DNA of 64,000 bases, taken from NCBI RefSeq assembly GCF_900009265.2, contig NZ_LR734998.1, forward strand, positions 16,241 through 80,240. Direction: 5' to 3'. The translations under genes and the position numbers were made by a program. The DNA comes from Planktothrix paucivesiculata PCC 9631. Its GTDB lineage: Bacteria > Cyanobacteriota > Cyanobacteriia > Cyanobacteriales > Microcoleaceae. Below are positions 8,962-18,176 of the stretch, in pieces. The stretch's first letter is position 1. Every line of letters starts with the position of its first letter. Under the pieces are notes generated by a model. The model searched no databases. It saw nothing but the letters and a program-made list of their open reading frames with translations, and was not told the DNA's origin.

Positions 8962-10885
8962 TATTTTTTATTGTTTGAATAATATTAAAAATCTGATCAA
9001 GTTTATAATTAGAAACGAAATCCGTTAAGGTCTGGGATAGACCCGCCTGTTCCGAAGGAATTTCTTGAATTAAATCTAAAACCAAATCATAATCTAAATC
9101 CATACTAGCTTGATACAGTTCATCGACCCAAGCGGAGGGCATTTGGTTAAAGCTCTCATGGGTGAGAATAGAATTGGGGGGTTTGAACAGGTTGGGGGTG
9201 GGTTCAGCATAAATGTACTCAAGACCTAGATATTTTTTCATCATCTCAAAAATATGAAATTCCCGAAAGGGTTTTGTGATAAAATCATCACAACCCATAG
9301 CAAAGATCTGGGCTTTTTGGTCTTCTAAAACAGTCGCTGTAACTGCAATAATTACAGTATTATTATCCTTAGAACTACTTTTAATCTGTTGTGTGGCTTC
9401 CGAACCACTCATAATCGGCATAATCATATCCATAAAAATTAAATCCGGTTTCCATCCTTGAAAAATTTCTACAGCTTCCTTGCCATTGGCAGCTTCTTTT
9501 AATTGAAATCCCAAGGGTTGAAGCAGTTGGAATAATAACTTCCGATTGGAAAATTTATCATCAACAATTAATATTTTATAGGCGGGTTGATGGGGAACTA
9601 AACCAATGACTTGCTTGGGATAAATTTCCGGGGATAAATCTATATTTTCAATAGAGTGAGCTTGAATATCAAAGGTAAAGGTTGTGCCCATACCGACTTG
9701 GGAATTAACTTGAATTTCTCCTCCCATCAGTTGCACAAATTTTTGAGTAATTGATAGACCTAATCCGGTGCCTTCCTGGGTTTCTTTTCCGGTTTTGGTC
9801 TGTGTAAAGGCTTGAAAAAGCTGATTCATTTCTTCGGGTTCAATTCCAACTCCCGTATCTTTGACGGCAAAAATAAGTCGAATTTGTGAAGATGCAATTA
9901 GCCGACAAGCAACCGTTAAATTTATGCCACCTTTTGAAGTGAATTTGAGCGCATTATTTAGTAAATTAATTAAAATCTGACGCAGTTTAATTTGATCCGT
10001 ACAGATATATTCAGGGACGGTTTCGGCACAGGTAAATTTTAAAAATAAGTTCTCATTTTGGGCTTTCAGGGAAAACATATCCTCTAAATCTTGAAGCAAA
10101 TTATATAAATTAAAGTTAGTCTCATTTAAGGTAATTTTACCGGCTTCAATTTTAGCTAAATCTAATAGTTGATTAATTAAATTTAATAAATGTTCTCCGC
10201 TTTGTAAAATGATCTCGACTTGTTCTTGATGTTCGGGAGAAAGGGTTTTACTTCGATTCATTAATTGAGCAAAGCCTAAAATCGCATTCAGGGGCGATCG
10301 CAATTCATGACTCATATTTGCTAAAAAGGTACTTTTAGTCTGGTTTGCGACTTCAGCAGCCTGTTTTGCCTGTTCTAATTCTGCGGTTCGTTCGGTAACT
10401 TTTTGTTCTAGGGAAATATTTAATTGTTGTAATTCTATATTTAATTCTTGTAATTTTTGATTTTGTTCTAAAAGTTGTTGTTCTTGAGTATAGCGTCTTA
10501 ATGCTTCTTGAACCGTTAAAATTAGGTCAGTTTCATCCCAAGGTTTACTAATATAACGATACAAACTTGCTTGATTAACCACATTACCCACGGATTGAAC
10601 ATCCGCCTGTCCGGTTAACATTATTTTTAACATTTGGGGATAATTTTGATGCAGTTGAATTAATAACTCATCTCCTTGCAATCCTGACATAATTTGATCG
10701 GAAATAACTAATGCGACTTCTAACCCTTCCTGGTATAATTCGGCAATCACTTCTAAGGCTTCTTCGCCACTTTCTGCCGATTCTAATTCATAATTTTGAG
10801 GTAAATGCCGTTTGAGTTGTTCTTTGAGACTTTCTAAAATAACGGGTTCATCATCTACACATAAAATTGCTAGTTGTTTATTCAT
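8951..10885 (-). CDS. Hybrid histidine kinase, receiver-coiled coil-HisKA-HATPase-receiver
   Basis: This is a soluble 644-residue kinase with no membrane segment. An N-terminal receiver (about 5-125; Asp in LVISDQIMSGLQGDE, Lys in YISKPW) is followed by a long coiled coil (about 130-180). Then come the HisKA domain with phospho-His in [16 protein letters not shown], ATPase boxes LRQILINLLNNALKFT, VKDTGVGIEPEE and GTGLGLSITQ, and a C-terminal receiver (Asp in LIFMDMIMPIMSG, Lys in FITKPF). A helical tail of about 80 residues ends the protein. It sits between a lone receiver gene and a receiver-GGDEF gene, so it is probably the middle step of a relay controlling c-di-GMP. The tail is common in cyanobacterial hybrids but its role is unclear. 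Confidence 0.94.
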   Translation of the reverse strand: MNKQLAILCVDDEPVILESLKEQLKRHLPQNYELESAESGEEALEVIAELYQEGLEVALVISDQIMSGLQGDELLIQLHQNYPQMLKIMLTGQADVQSVGNVVNQASLYRYISKPWDETDLILTVQEALRRYTQEQQLLEQNQKLQELNIELQQLNISLEQKVTERTAELEQAKQAAEVANQTKSTFLANMSHELRSPLNAILGFAQLMNRSKTLSPEHQEQVEIILQSGEHLLNLINQLLDLAKIEAGKITLNETNFNLYNLLQDLEDMFSLKAQNENLFLKFTCAETVPEYICTDQIKLRQILINLLNNALKFTSKGGINLTVACRLIASSQIRLIFAVKDTGVGIEPEEMNQLFQAFTQTKTGKETQEGTGLGLSITQKFVQLMGGEIQVNSQVGMGTTFTFDIQAHSIENIDLSPEIYPKQVIGLVPHQPAYKILIVDDKFSNRKLLFQLLQPLGFQLKEAANGKEAVEIFQGWKPDLIFMDMIMPIMSGSEATQQIKSSSKDNNTVIIAVTATVLEDQKAQIFAMGCDDFITKPFREFHIFEMMKKYLGLEYIYAEPTPNLFKPPNSILTHESFNQMPSAWVDELYQASMDLDYDLVLDLIQEIPSEQAGLSQTLTDFVSNYKLDQIFNIIQTIKNNEY

Positions 10886-10899
10886 AAAAAGGGAAATGA

Positions 10900-10924
10900 G
10901 AATTACGAATTACGAATTACGAAT
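10900..10924. repeat. Heptamer tandem repeat, (GAATTAC)3
   Basis: Three copies of GAATTAC plus GAAT lie in the 54-bp gap between two signalling genes. The same heptamer recurs at 16081-16105 and, inverted (ATTCGTA), at 44414-44455. These are typical short tandemly repeated repetitive sequences of filamentous cyanobacteria. Confidence 0.9.
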
Positions 10925-10939
10925 GGGCAATAACTCGAC

Positions 10940-11329
10940 TTATCCTAATGCTGAGGCAATGGTTTGGGCTAATTCTTCTTCTGTCCAAGGTTTATAAATA
11001 CAGCGATATAAATTAGCGTGTTTTTGGGCCCGTTTGATGGCTTCCTCATCCGCTTGTCCGGTTAACATCACTTTGATAATTTTAGGAAAGCGACGATGAA
11101 CTTCAATTAAAAATTCATCACCTCGCATTTCTGGCATTAACCAATCAGAAACAATAATTAATACTTCAATAGCTTCTTGTTGTAAATCTTCTATAATATC
11201 TAAGGCTTCTGGGGCACTTTCTGCTCCTTCATAGATATACTCATTACCAAATCTACGTTTGAGTTGTTCTAGGATACTTTCTAAAATAAACCCTTCATCA
11301 TCCACACAAATAATTGCTTTTTCTACCAT
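10940..11329 (-). CDS. Single-domain response regulator (CheY-like)
   Basis: This 129-residue protein is a lone receiver with all active-site residues: acidic pair in ICVDDEGF, phosphoacceptor Asp in IIVSDWLMPEMRGDEFL, the conserved Thr/Ser switch region VMLTGQAD and Lys in CIYKPWTEEEL. It has no output domain, so it probably shuttles phosphoryl groups or acts by protein contact. Its sequence is close to the N-terminal receiver of the hybrid kinase encoded next (8951-10885), including LMLTGQAD and KPW, which suggests the two arose by duplication. The upstream gene is a Cache-HAMP-PAS kinase lacking its own receiver, its likely phosphodonor. Confidence 0.92.
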   Translation of the reverse strand: MVEKAIICVDDEGFILESILEQLKRRFGNEYIYEGAESAPEALDIIEDLQQEAIEVLIIVSDWLMPEMRGDEFLIEVHRRFPKIIKVMLTGQADEEAIKRAQKHANLYRCIYKPWTEEELAQTIASALG

Positions 11330-11434
11330 TTTTTTATATCCTTGATTTTAATTAATGATTTTGGTATTAATTCCCAAACGGGTATCGGCATGGATCGATT
11401 CTAACATAAATTATTAAAGTAGGCTGTTATTAGC

Positions 11435-14161
11435 CTAAGAGCGAGGTAAACACAGGGTAAAAGTTGTGGTTCCAGGTTGGCTTTCAACGGCGATCTCTCC
11501 TTGATGTTTACTAATAATTTTTTTAACAATATCTAATCCTAAACCGCTTCCTTCTCCCAGGGGTTTAGTGGTAAAAAATGGTTCAAAAATTCGCGTTTGA
11601 ATTTCAGAGGGAATCCCACAGCCAGAATCCGTAATTTTAATTATAAACTCGGTTTCTTTTTCTTCAACTAAAATTTTGATGGTTCCCTTACCATTCATGG
11701 CTTGAATACTATTATGAATTAAATTTGTCCAAACCTGCATTAATTCATCGGGATAACACTCAAAGGGATGGTTAATTTGATAGATTCGAGTTACTTCTAT
11801 TCCCCGTTTAAGCTGATTATGATAAAGTTCTAAAACCGTATCAATTCCTTCTGTAATTAAGATCGATTGTTTTTTCCCACTATTATCATGACGGGCATAA
11901 TTTTTGAGGGCAAAAACGACTTTAGAAGCTCGTTCTATGGCTGTGATCATGGTTTGATTATTGCGTTGCAGTCGCGCCAGATTATAAGTTAAATTTAATA
12001 ACCATTCTTGTTCAGGATGTTGCAGAATAGGTAAAAATGATTCTGGATGATCATAAATCCCAATATCCACTAAGATATCAGCCACTTTTCGATGGGATTC
12101 GATGTGATAATCTTTTAGGGTTTGGGTTAATTGACGTTTATATTCGCGCTGTTCTCTCGTGGAAAGTTGTTGGGGATTGGTACGCGATCGCTCTAACATA
12201 CTAAAAAACAAAAATTGTAGGTCTGGATTGAGTTTTTGAGAGAGTTTAGGTAATTCAACTAAAGATTCAATTAGAGCTTGACTATTATTATTGATAGAGG
12301 CTTGAATTGCCCCTAATGGCGTATTAATTTCATGGGCGATGCCTGCTACTAATTGTCCTAAAGCTGCCATTTTTTCCGATTGGATCAATTGACTTTGAGT
12401 GGCTTGTAACTGTTGCAGAGTTTGGAATAATTCCTGGGTTCTTTCATTGACTTGACGTTCTAAAGTTTGGTTATATTCAGCTAAAATTTGTTCAGCTTCT
12501 TTGCGGGAGGTAATATCAGTAATTGTGCCAACATATCCGGTAATTTTTCCTTGATTATCGCGTTCAGCCAGGGCTTTTCCATAGACCCAAATACTACTTC
12601 CATCCTGTCTAAGAAAACGATATTCGCACTGAAAAGGAATCCCTTCTTCGAGAAATGCTAACCAACTGGAAACGGTATGATCTCGATCTTCGGGATGAAT
12701 TGTTTTTGTCCAGCCCATCCCCGTCGCCTCCTCTGGACTAAGACCGATCATTTCAAAGCTTTGGTCATTACCATAAATACAATTTCCTTTAATATCTGTG
12801 CGAAAAATTCCTACGGGTGCCGCTTTTGCTAAACTGGCATAGCGTTGTTCACTAATTTGTAAGGATTGATTCAGTTCTTGCATTTGAGTTAAAGTGGTTT
12901 GTAATTGCTTAATCATATTATTAAAAGAGCGAGTCAGTTCTCCTAATTCATCTTGGCGATTGGTTTCTAAGGGTTGATCCCATTGTCCAGCCGCAATATT
13001 TTTTGAGGACTGATTCAGTCGAATAATCGGTAATGTCACCCATCTCGCGGTTAAAATACCAATAATAATTGCCATTATTAAAGTTAATAAACACAATAAT
13101 AAAGTAGTACGATTATTGGCTTTAATTTGATCTAAAAAATCATCTTCAGGCACAACTAAAATAATTAACCAGCCCAATTTTTTGTTATTAGAAAAAGGAA
13201 TAACATTGAGAAAATGTTTTTCTTGATTAATAGAAAAATTAAATTTTGTGGAGATAGAAATATCATTAATATTTTTAAATTTTGTTAATAAATGTTGTGT
13301 TGCCGCTTGAGTTACTTGATTGTGGCTGGCTGTTGCTAAAAACAGTTGATTTTGATCTCCAACTTTTCTAAACGGTTGCTCTCCGGTAGAACTGGCTAAC
13401 AAATGACCTTGAGGATCAATAATAAAAACCTGTCCGGTTTTTCCGATATTTAAGCCTTTGAGAAAAGCAATAATTTGGTCAAGCCGCAAGGTCGCCATTA
13501 AAATCCCTTCAATTTTTTTCTCCTGATTATAGATAGGTTCTAATGCACTAATTAATAAGCTGGGTTCTAACATAGAAACAAATACGTCACTCCAGACAGA
13601 TTGGCGTTCTCTAAGGACTTTTAAATAAATGGGATGCTGACGTAAATTATAGTCTTTTTTAATTAATTTACCTTGACTTCGATTTCCCTGAGCATCGAGC
13701 TTGAAAGTATAGAAATTATTGCCCACATCATCCCCGACAACATTAACTTGAAAATCCCCATTTATAAGTTTTTGTCCTGTTCGTTGTTTATTTTGATTCG
13801 TCGCAATGCCAATAAAAGTGATATCGGGATAGAGTTTAACCTGTCGCCAAAGATATTTTTCCCAAGGATATAAATTATTTGTGTTTAAAAAACCTAATTT
13901 AATTTGATTAGAATTGGTTTGGTTAATCTGTTCGGGAGTTTCTAAGAAAAACTGTAAATTTTCCTGAACCCGATTGCTGACTTGATAAATTAATTGTTGG
14001 GCTAAATTTTCAACGTCTTTTTGTCCATTTTTAAAGGAAAAATAACCAACTAATCCCACTGTAGCGGTAATTTGTACGACAAATGGTAAGATTAAAACCG
14101 TTCTTAAGGGGAGTTTCCCAATGGTTTTGGCTAGTAATTGATTCGGGGGTGGAAGTAACAT
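11435..14161 (-). CDS. Membrane histidine kinase, dCache-HAMP-PAS-HisKA-HATPase
   Basis: This is an inner-membrane sensor kinase heading a four-gene signalling operon. From ATG 14161 it has a first membrane helix (LRTVLILPFVVQITATVGLVG), a double-Cache periplasmic domain of about 300 residues (GQVFIIDPQGHLLASS is typical), a second helix (LLLCLLTLIMAIIIGILTA), HAMP, coiled coil, PAS (EQRYASLAKAAPVGIFRTD), HisKA with LVAGIAHEINTPLGA and an ATPase domain with ITDSGCGIP and GSGLGLDIV. About 130 residues separate His and the N-box, longer than usual. In-frame alternatives are ATG 14203 and TTG 14242; I prefer 14161 because family members begin close to LLPPPNQLLAKT. None has a clear Shine-Dalgarno sequence. 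Cache domains usually bind small organic ligands; the ligand here is unknown. Confidence 0.92.
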   Translation of the reverse strand: MLLPPPNQLLAKTIGKLPLRTVLILPFVVQITATVGLVGYFSFKNGQKDVENLAQQLIYQVSNRVQENLQFFLETPEQINQTNSNQIKLGFLNTNNLYPWEKYLWRQVKLYPDITFIGIATNQNKQRTGQKLINGDFQVNVVGDDVGNNFYTFKLDAQGNRSQGKLIKKDYNLRQHPIYLKVLRERQSVWSDVFVSMLEPSLLISALEPIYNQEKKIEGILMATLRLDQIIAFLKGLNIGKTGQVFIIDPQGHLLASSTGEQPFRKVGDQNQLFLATASHNQVTQAATQHLLTKFKNINDISISTKFNFSINQEKHFLNVIPFSNNKKLGWLIILVVPEDDFLDQIKANNRTTLLLCLLTLIMAIIIGILTARWVTLPIIRLNQSSKNIAAGQWDQPLETNRQDELGELTRSFNNMIKQLQTTLTQMQELNQSLQISEQRYASLAKAAPVGIFRTDIKGNCIYGNDQSFEMIGLSPEEATGMGWTKTIHPEDRDHTVSSWLAFLEEGIPFQCEYRFLRQDGSSIWVYGKALAERDNQGKITGYVGTITDITSRKEAEQILAEYNQTLERQVNERTQELFQTLQQLQATQSQLIQSEKMAALGQLVAGIAHEINTPLGAIQASINNNSQALIESLVELPKLSQKLNPDLQFLFFSMLERSRTNPQQLSTREQREYKRQLTQTLKDYHIESHRKVADILVDIGIYDHPESFLPILQHPEQEWLLNLTYNLARLQRNNQTMITAIERASKVVFALKNYARHDNSGKKQSILITEGIDTVLELYHNQLKRGIEVTRIYQINHPFECYPDELMQVWTNLIHNSIQAMNGKGTIKILVEEKETEFIIKITDSGCGIPSEIQTRIFEPFFTTKPLGEGSGLGLDIVKKIISKHQGEIAVESQPGTTTFTLCLPRS

Positions 14162-14246
14162 TATTTTTATAATAACTATCAGTAATAGTGAGGGGATAGC
14201 CATTGGTGTCAACTTAAGCCGAAAATCTCTGATTATAGCCAAGATT

Positions 14247-14311
14247 AGATCCCCCTAAATCCCCCCTTCGGCAAGCTCAGGGCACGGCCTTAAAAAGGGG
14301 GACTTGGATCT
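14247..14311. repeat. Interspersed palindromic repeat (GATCCCCC...GGGGGAC type)
   Basis: AGATCCCCCTAAATCCCCCC on the left is complementary, with mismatches, to CCTTAAAAAGGGGGACTTGG on the right. This is a repeat type widespread in cyanobacteria. A short CTTCGGCAAGCTCAGGGCAC segment sits in its loop and looks like a second, independent repeat. It lies between the Cache kinase and the next gene upstream. Confidence 0.7.
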
Positions 14312-14356
14312 CCTCCTAGAATATAGGGTTTAAATACATAACAGCTTACTGTTAAT

Positions 14357-14965
14357 TCAGTTTCCAGGAGAAGCTGGAGGAACTTCGGGCTCGGGAGACT
14401 GCATGATTGTAGGAGAATTTTGATAGGATTTATTAAAGCTCATGGCAACTAATGAAAATCCCAAATAAGCGGGTAAAATAATCGCAGTAATAAAAGCCAA
14501 AACCGTTAACCAAGACCCTAAATCATTGGATTTTCCATAGGTAGAACGATAGGGATCTTGCTTAATTTGATAGGGGTTTTCTTGAATTTCTAATCCTCTT
14601 AAACGCTTAAATCTAACCCGTCGGTCATCTAATTTTTCCACTAAAATCCAACCCATTTCGGCTTCTTCCTGACATAACCGTTTAAAAACCGTGGGATTGC
14701 GAAATACATCTTGACTGGCGCGGACAATCTTGTATTCCCATTCCTTGACTAAGGGTTCAAGAGATTCGGCATTGGAATAGCCGTTAGATTGTACGGATTT
14801 TGCACGCATTTTTTTGATATCTTCTGAGTCGTAGCGAGTCAATGTTTCTTCCTCCTCCTGTTCTAATTCTAAATTAATTTGGATGGAACAGAGCCAGTTA
14901 GCGAGTAAAACCGCATCAATTCCTAGACTACTGACCATCAGACTTAATACAGCAATTTCACTCAT
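14357..14965 (-). CDS. Cyanobacterial conserved protein with two membrane segments, unknown function
   Basis: This is a protein of about 202 residues from ATG 14965, two bases beyond the ribD stop; the alternative ATG 14998 would overlap ribD. It has an N-terminal hydrophobic helix (MSEIAVLSLMVSSLGIDAVL), an acidic linker, a compact central domain (KEWEYKIVRASQDVFRN, then EEAEMGWILVEKLDDRRVRF) and a second hydrophobic helix near the end (LTVLAFITAIILPAYLGFSL) before a Pro-rich tail. The central segment looks like a conserved cyanobacterial family without assigned function. Close spacing suggests co-transcription with ribD, but I see no link to riboflavin. Confidence 0.78.
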   Translation of the reverse strand: MSEIAVLSLMVSSLGIDAVLLANWLCSIQINLELEQEEEETLTRYDSEDIKKMRAKSVQSNGYSNAESLEPLVKEWEYKIVRASQDVFRNPTVFKRLCQEEAEMGWILVEKLDDRRVRFKRLRGLEIQENPYQIKQDPYRSTYGKSNDLGSWLTVLAFITAIILPAYLGFSLVAMSFNKSYQNSPTIMQSPEPEVPPASPGN

Positions 14966-14967
14966 AA

Positions 14968-16056
14968 TTAAGTGGGAGATAAATAACCTTCTATCCACAA
15001 ATCACAACCCACAGAACCCCAAGTCATTCTTTCTAATAAAAGTGCCTCTGTCATTTGAGTAAAACCCAAATCTCCTACGGGAGAAAGTGCCGTTTTTCCC
15101 CCAATAATTTTAGGAGCAATAAAGGCTAAAACTTTATGAATGCTGCCATCTTTGAGTGCATTGGCGGCGAGGGTTCCCCCACATTCCCACAACACTGATA
15201 AAAATTGACGTTCATAGAAATAAGTCATGACCTGGGCGGGTGTCAAGGGGGACAATTCCGCGACCTCTACCCCCTTATTCTGTAGAAAATGTTGGAAATC
15301 TGGATTTATACCCTCCTCTGTTATAACTAAAGTTTTTGCCTCTTGAGTGTCCCATAAATGGGCTTGTTTGGGTAAATCTAAGGTACGACTCATGACCACT
15401 CGCAAGGGGTTGGGTTCCCCAGCATCGTGAGTTGTGAGCAAGGGATTATCTTGTCGGACGGTATTTCCGCCCACAATTACCGCATCACAGGCGACTCGTA
15501 ACTGATGAACTTTTTGTCGGGCTTCTGTTCCCGTCACCCAATAACTATGACCGGTTGTAGTGGCAATTTTTCCATCTAAGGTCATGGCATATTTCCAAAT
15601 TCCTAGGGGTTGATGATGTAGGATTTGATGAATAAATGCTTCATTTAATTGTTGACAATCGGTTGTTTCTATGCCTACAATTACCTCAATTCCCGCATCT
15701 TTTAACCGTTGAATTCCTGTGCCTGAAACCAAGGGGTTAGGGTCAACCATTCCGACTATAACTTTAGCCACTTTCGCGTCAATTAGGGCTTCTGTGCAGG
15801 GGGGAGTCCGACCAAAATGATTACAGGGTTCTAAATTGACATAAACCGTTGATCCCTGGGCTTGTTCTCCGGCATTTCTCAGGGCAAAAACTTCTGCATG
15901 GGGTTGACCCGCCCCGGGATGAAACCCTTCTCCAATAATATTTCCATCTTGAACAATCACACAGCCTACTAAGGGATTAGGTGCAGTTTTTCCTAATGCT
16001 TGACGGGCTAATTTTAAGCATTGCTGCATCATTTGTTGATCAAAATTTAAGGTCAT
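14968..16056 (-). CDS. ribD: RibD, bifunctional riboflavin deaminase/reductase
   Basis: RibD catalyses the second and third steps of riboflavin synthesis: deamination of diaminohydroxyphosphoribosylaminopyrimidine, then NADPH-dependent ribosyl reduction. The 362-residue length is normal. The N-terminal deaminase (about 1-145) shows the zinc site GQPHAEVFAL and PCNHFGRTPPC and the family start MQQCLKLARQALGKTAPNPLVG. The C-terminal reductase (about 146-362) has TLDGKIATTTGHSYWVTG, GGNTVRQDNP and the closing GG-loop segment VLWECGGTLAANAL. The start is ATG 16056. The gene downstream begins two bases after its stop. Confidence 0.96.
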   Translation of the reverse strand: MTLNFDQQMMQQCLKLARQALGKTAPNPLVGCVIVQDGNIIGEGFHPGAGQPHAEVFALRNAGEQAQGSTVYVNLEPCNHFGRTPPCTEALIDAKVAKVIVGMVDPNPLVSGTGIQRLKDAGIEVIVGIETTDCQQLNEAFIHQILHHQPLGIWKYAMTLDGKIATTTGHSYWVTGTEARQKVHQLRVACDAVIVGGNTVRQDNPLLTTHDAGEPNPLRVVMSRTLDLPKQAHLWDTQEAKTLVITEEGINPDFQHFLQNKGVEVAELSPLTPAQVMTYFYERQFLSVLWECGGTLAANALKDGSIHKVLAFIAPKIIGGKTALSPVGDLGFTQMTEALLLERMTWGSVGCDLWIEGYLSPT

Positions 16057-16073
16057 AAAATAGGGGTTAAGGG

Positions 16074-16105
16074 TAATTACGAATTACGAATTACGAATTA
16101 CGAAT
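16074..16105. repeat. Heptamer tandem repeat, TAATTAC + (GAATTAC)3
   Basis: One degenerate and three exact GAATTAC units lie directly upstream of ribD, the same unit as at 10900-10924. Confidence 0.9.
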
Positions 16106-16130
16106 GGGTTATGGGTAATTAACAGTTAAC

Positions 16131-16181
16131 TAATAGCTAATAACTAATAACTAATAACTGATGACTGATAACTGATGACTG
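16131..16181. repeat. Degenerate heptamer tandem repeat (TAATAAC/TGATGAC)
   Basis: Seven heptamers run in register: TAATAGC, TAATAAC three times, TGATGAC, TGATAAC, TGATGAC. Unit variants alternate, which suggests slippage within a diverging array. It ends three bases before the stop codon of the coiled-coil gene at 16184. Confidence 0.85.
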
Positions 16182-16183
16182 TT

Positions 16184-16765
16184 TTAACTGTTTTCAATGG
16201 CGGGAAGTTGGGGTAGGATTTGGGACTCGGGAAGTTGGGGGGTTGTGGGGGAATTTCCTTGATAATCAGGGTTTAGGGTTGTGAAAATTGAAGTTCCAGA
16301 GGGGGATTGATTTTGGGCTTTGGTGAGTAAATCAACCGTATCCCCTAAAGCCATGGTTAAACTATTACGAGTTTCTAAATGGGCAGTTTTTTCGGCTTCG
16401 AGGGCTTCAACCAGTTGATGAATTTGTTCTCGGGAGCGATCGCGTTCTAACATCACCTCAATTAATTTTGCCTTAACTTCATCCAAGGTTTTTAACAGGT
16501 CAATCTCTTGGCGAACGGCGACCCGCACCTGTAGCTCATTAGGCAAGGGAGACAGACGTTGCCATCGTTCTAACTCGCCTCGCAGTTCTCCCACCTGTTC
16601 TAAATAGCGTCCGGCTTCTTGGCGTCGTTGTTGGGCTTCAGTATTGTAGCGTTGTCGCCATTGGTCGGAACTTTCGACCGCCGCATTGAGATCCCGTTGG
16701 GTTTGTGCCAACTGTTGTTTCAAGCGCTTAATTTCATCGAGCCACTGCCGAACATCCTGGGTCAT
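16184..16765 (-). CDS. Coiled-coil protein, cyanobacterial, unknown function
   Basis: This is a 193-residue cytoplasmic protein from ATG 16765. Residues about 5-130 are almost continuous coiled coil rich in Gln, Arg and Glu (IKRLKQQLAQTQRDLNAAVE; LERWQRLSPLPNELQVRV as a break; then a second helix). The last 55 residues are Ser, Pro and Thr rich and probably disordered. No catalytic motif, signal or membrane segment is visible. It looks like a short structural or scaffolding protein, but I recognise no named family. A TnpB element lies just upstream (left end near 16812) and may have displaced its promoter region. Confidence 0.75.
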   Translation of the reverse strand: MTQDVRQWLDEIKRLKQQLAQTQRDLNAAVESSDQWRQRYNTEAQQRRQEAGRYLEQVGELRGELERWQRLSPLPNELQVRVAVRQEIDLLKTLDEVKAKLIEVMLERDRSREQIHQLVEALEAEKTAHLETRNSLTMALGDTVDLLTKAQNQSPSGTSIFTTLNPDYQGNSPTTPQLPESQILPQLPAIENS

Positions 16766-16811
16766 AGAACTGGGAAAAATAAAAAATCGGGCAATTAATT
16801 GATTCTAAGAT

Positions 16812-18176
16812 TTTATAACACAAGTCTGGGAGCTTGAAAACAAGCGTGTCTTCAGACCACCAGATCAAAAGCGACCCAGGGAAATTTATTCCCCTGTGAA
16901 TATTTCCTAATCTATGTTAACATAAGTTAGGTCGAAAAAAGGAGATTTCTATGATAGTTCTGGAATTCAAAGTTAAAGGCAAACCCCATCAATACAAAGC
17001 GATTGATCAAGCAATTCGCACAACCCAATTCATTCGTAATAAAGCGATTCGGTATTGGATGGATAATTCAAGAGAATTAAAAGTTGATAAATTTGCCTTA
17101 AACAAATATTCCACAACTCTTAGAAAGGAATTTCCCTTTGTTGCCGACCTAAATTCAATGGCAGTCCAATCCGCCGCCGAGCGAGGATGGACTGCCATTG
17201 GTCGTTTTTACGATAATTGTAAGAAAAGGATTTCTGGTAAAAAAGGATATCCCAAATTTCAGAAAGATTGCCGTTCTGTTGAATATAAAACATCGGGATG
17301 GAAGTTACACCCCACTAAAAGACAGATTACCTTTACCGATAAAAATGGGATTGGTAAAGTTAAATTGTTGGGGAAGTGGGATCTCCATACTTATAATACA
17401 AAAGACATAAAACGAGTGCGTTTAATTCGTCGTGCCGATGGATATTACGCTCAGTTTTGTCTAAACATTACCGTCGCCGATGTTCAACCGAAAACTGGTA
17501 AAGAGATAGGACTTGATGTTGGTATTGAGTCATTTTACACAGACTCAAATGGTTATCAAGAAACGAATCCTAAGTTTCTGAGAAAGGCTGAACAATCAAT
17601 CAAGCAATCTCAGAGACAAATCTATAAGAAAGTTAAGGGTTCATCAGGGCGACGGAAAGCTAGAAAAGTTTACGCCAAAAAACACTTAAAAGTAAGTAGA
17701 CAACGGAATGAACACGCAAAGAGAATTGCGCGTAACGTATGCACATCTAACGATGTAGTCGTCTATGAAGATTTAAGTGTTAGAAATTTAGTTAAAAACC
17801 ATTGTTTAGCTAAATCAATTAGTGATGCAAGTTGGTATTTGTTTCGGAAATGGATAGAGTATTTTGCAGCTAAGTTTAATAAATTGGCAATTCCGGTTGC
17901 ACCCCATTACACTTCGCAGAAATGCAGTAATTGTGGGGTAATAGTAAAAAAATCTCTATCAACCCGCACCCATATTTGTAATTGTGGATGTGAGTTACAT
18001 AGAGATACAAATGCTGCAATTAATATTCTAAATCTTGGGAAACAAACTAGGGATGGGCAATCCCGAAGTAACGCTAATGGACTAGAAACCTCTACTCTAC
18101 TTGGGGAAACCCTGGCGGAGCAAGTATCTAGGTTGAAGTTAGAATCGAGCCTGTCTTCAGACGGTGAGAGTGTCAA
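16812..18176 (+). mobile_element. IS200/IS605-family element carrying only tnpB
   Basis: There are no terminal inverted repeats and no Y1 transposase gene. The left end has a subterminal hairpin (GGGAA at 16879-16883, TTCCC at 16889-16893), and the right end a small hairpin around GTCTTCAGAC near 18153-18162. Boundaries were placed by comparison with the decayed relative at 55236-55686: similarity runs from about TTTATAA (16812) and on the other side to TGTCAA (18176). Exact ends are uncertain by several bases. Confidence 0.8.

Noticed and set aside
14162-14242. TTG 14242 as the start of the Cache kinase
   Set aside because: The added 27 residues are a hydrophobic run not typical of the family, and TTG lacks a ribosome site. 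ATG 14161 gives the usual N-terminus, though this is not certain.
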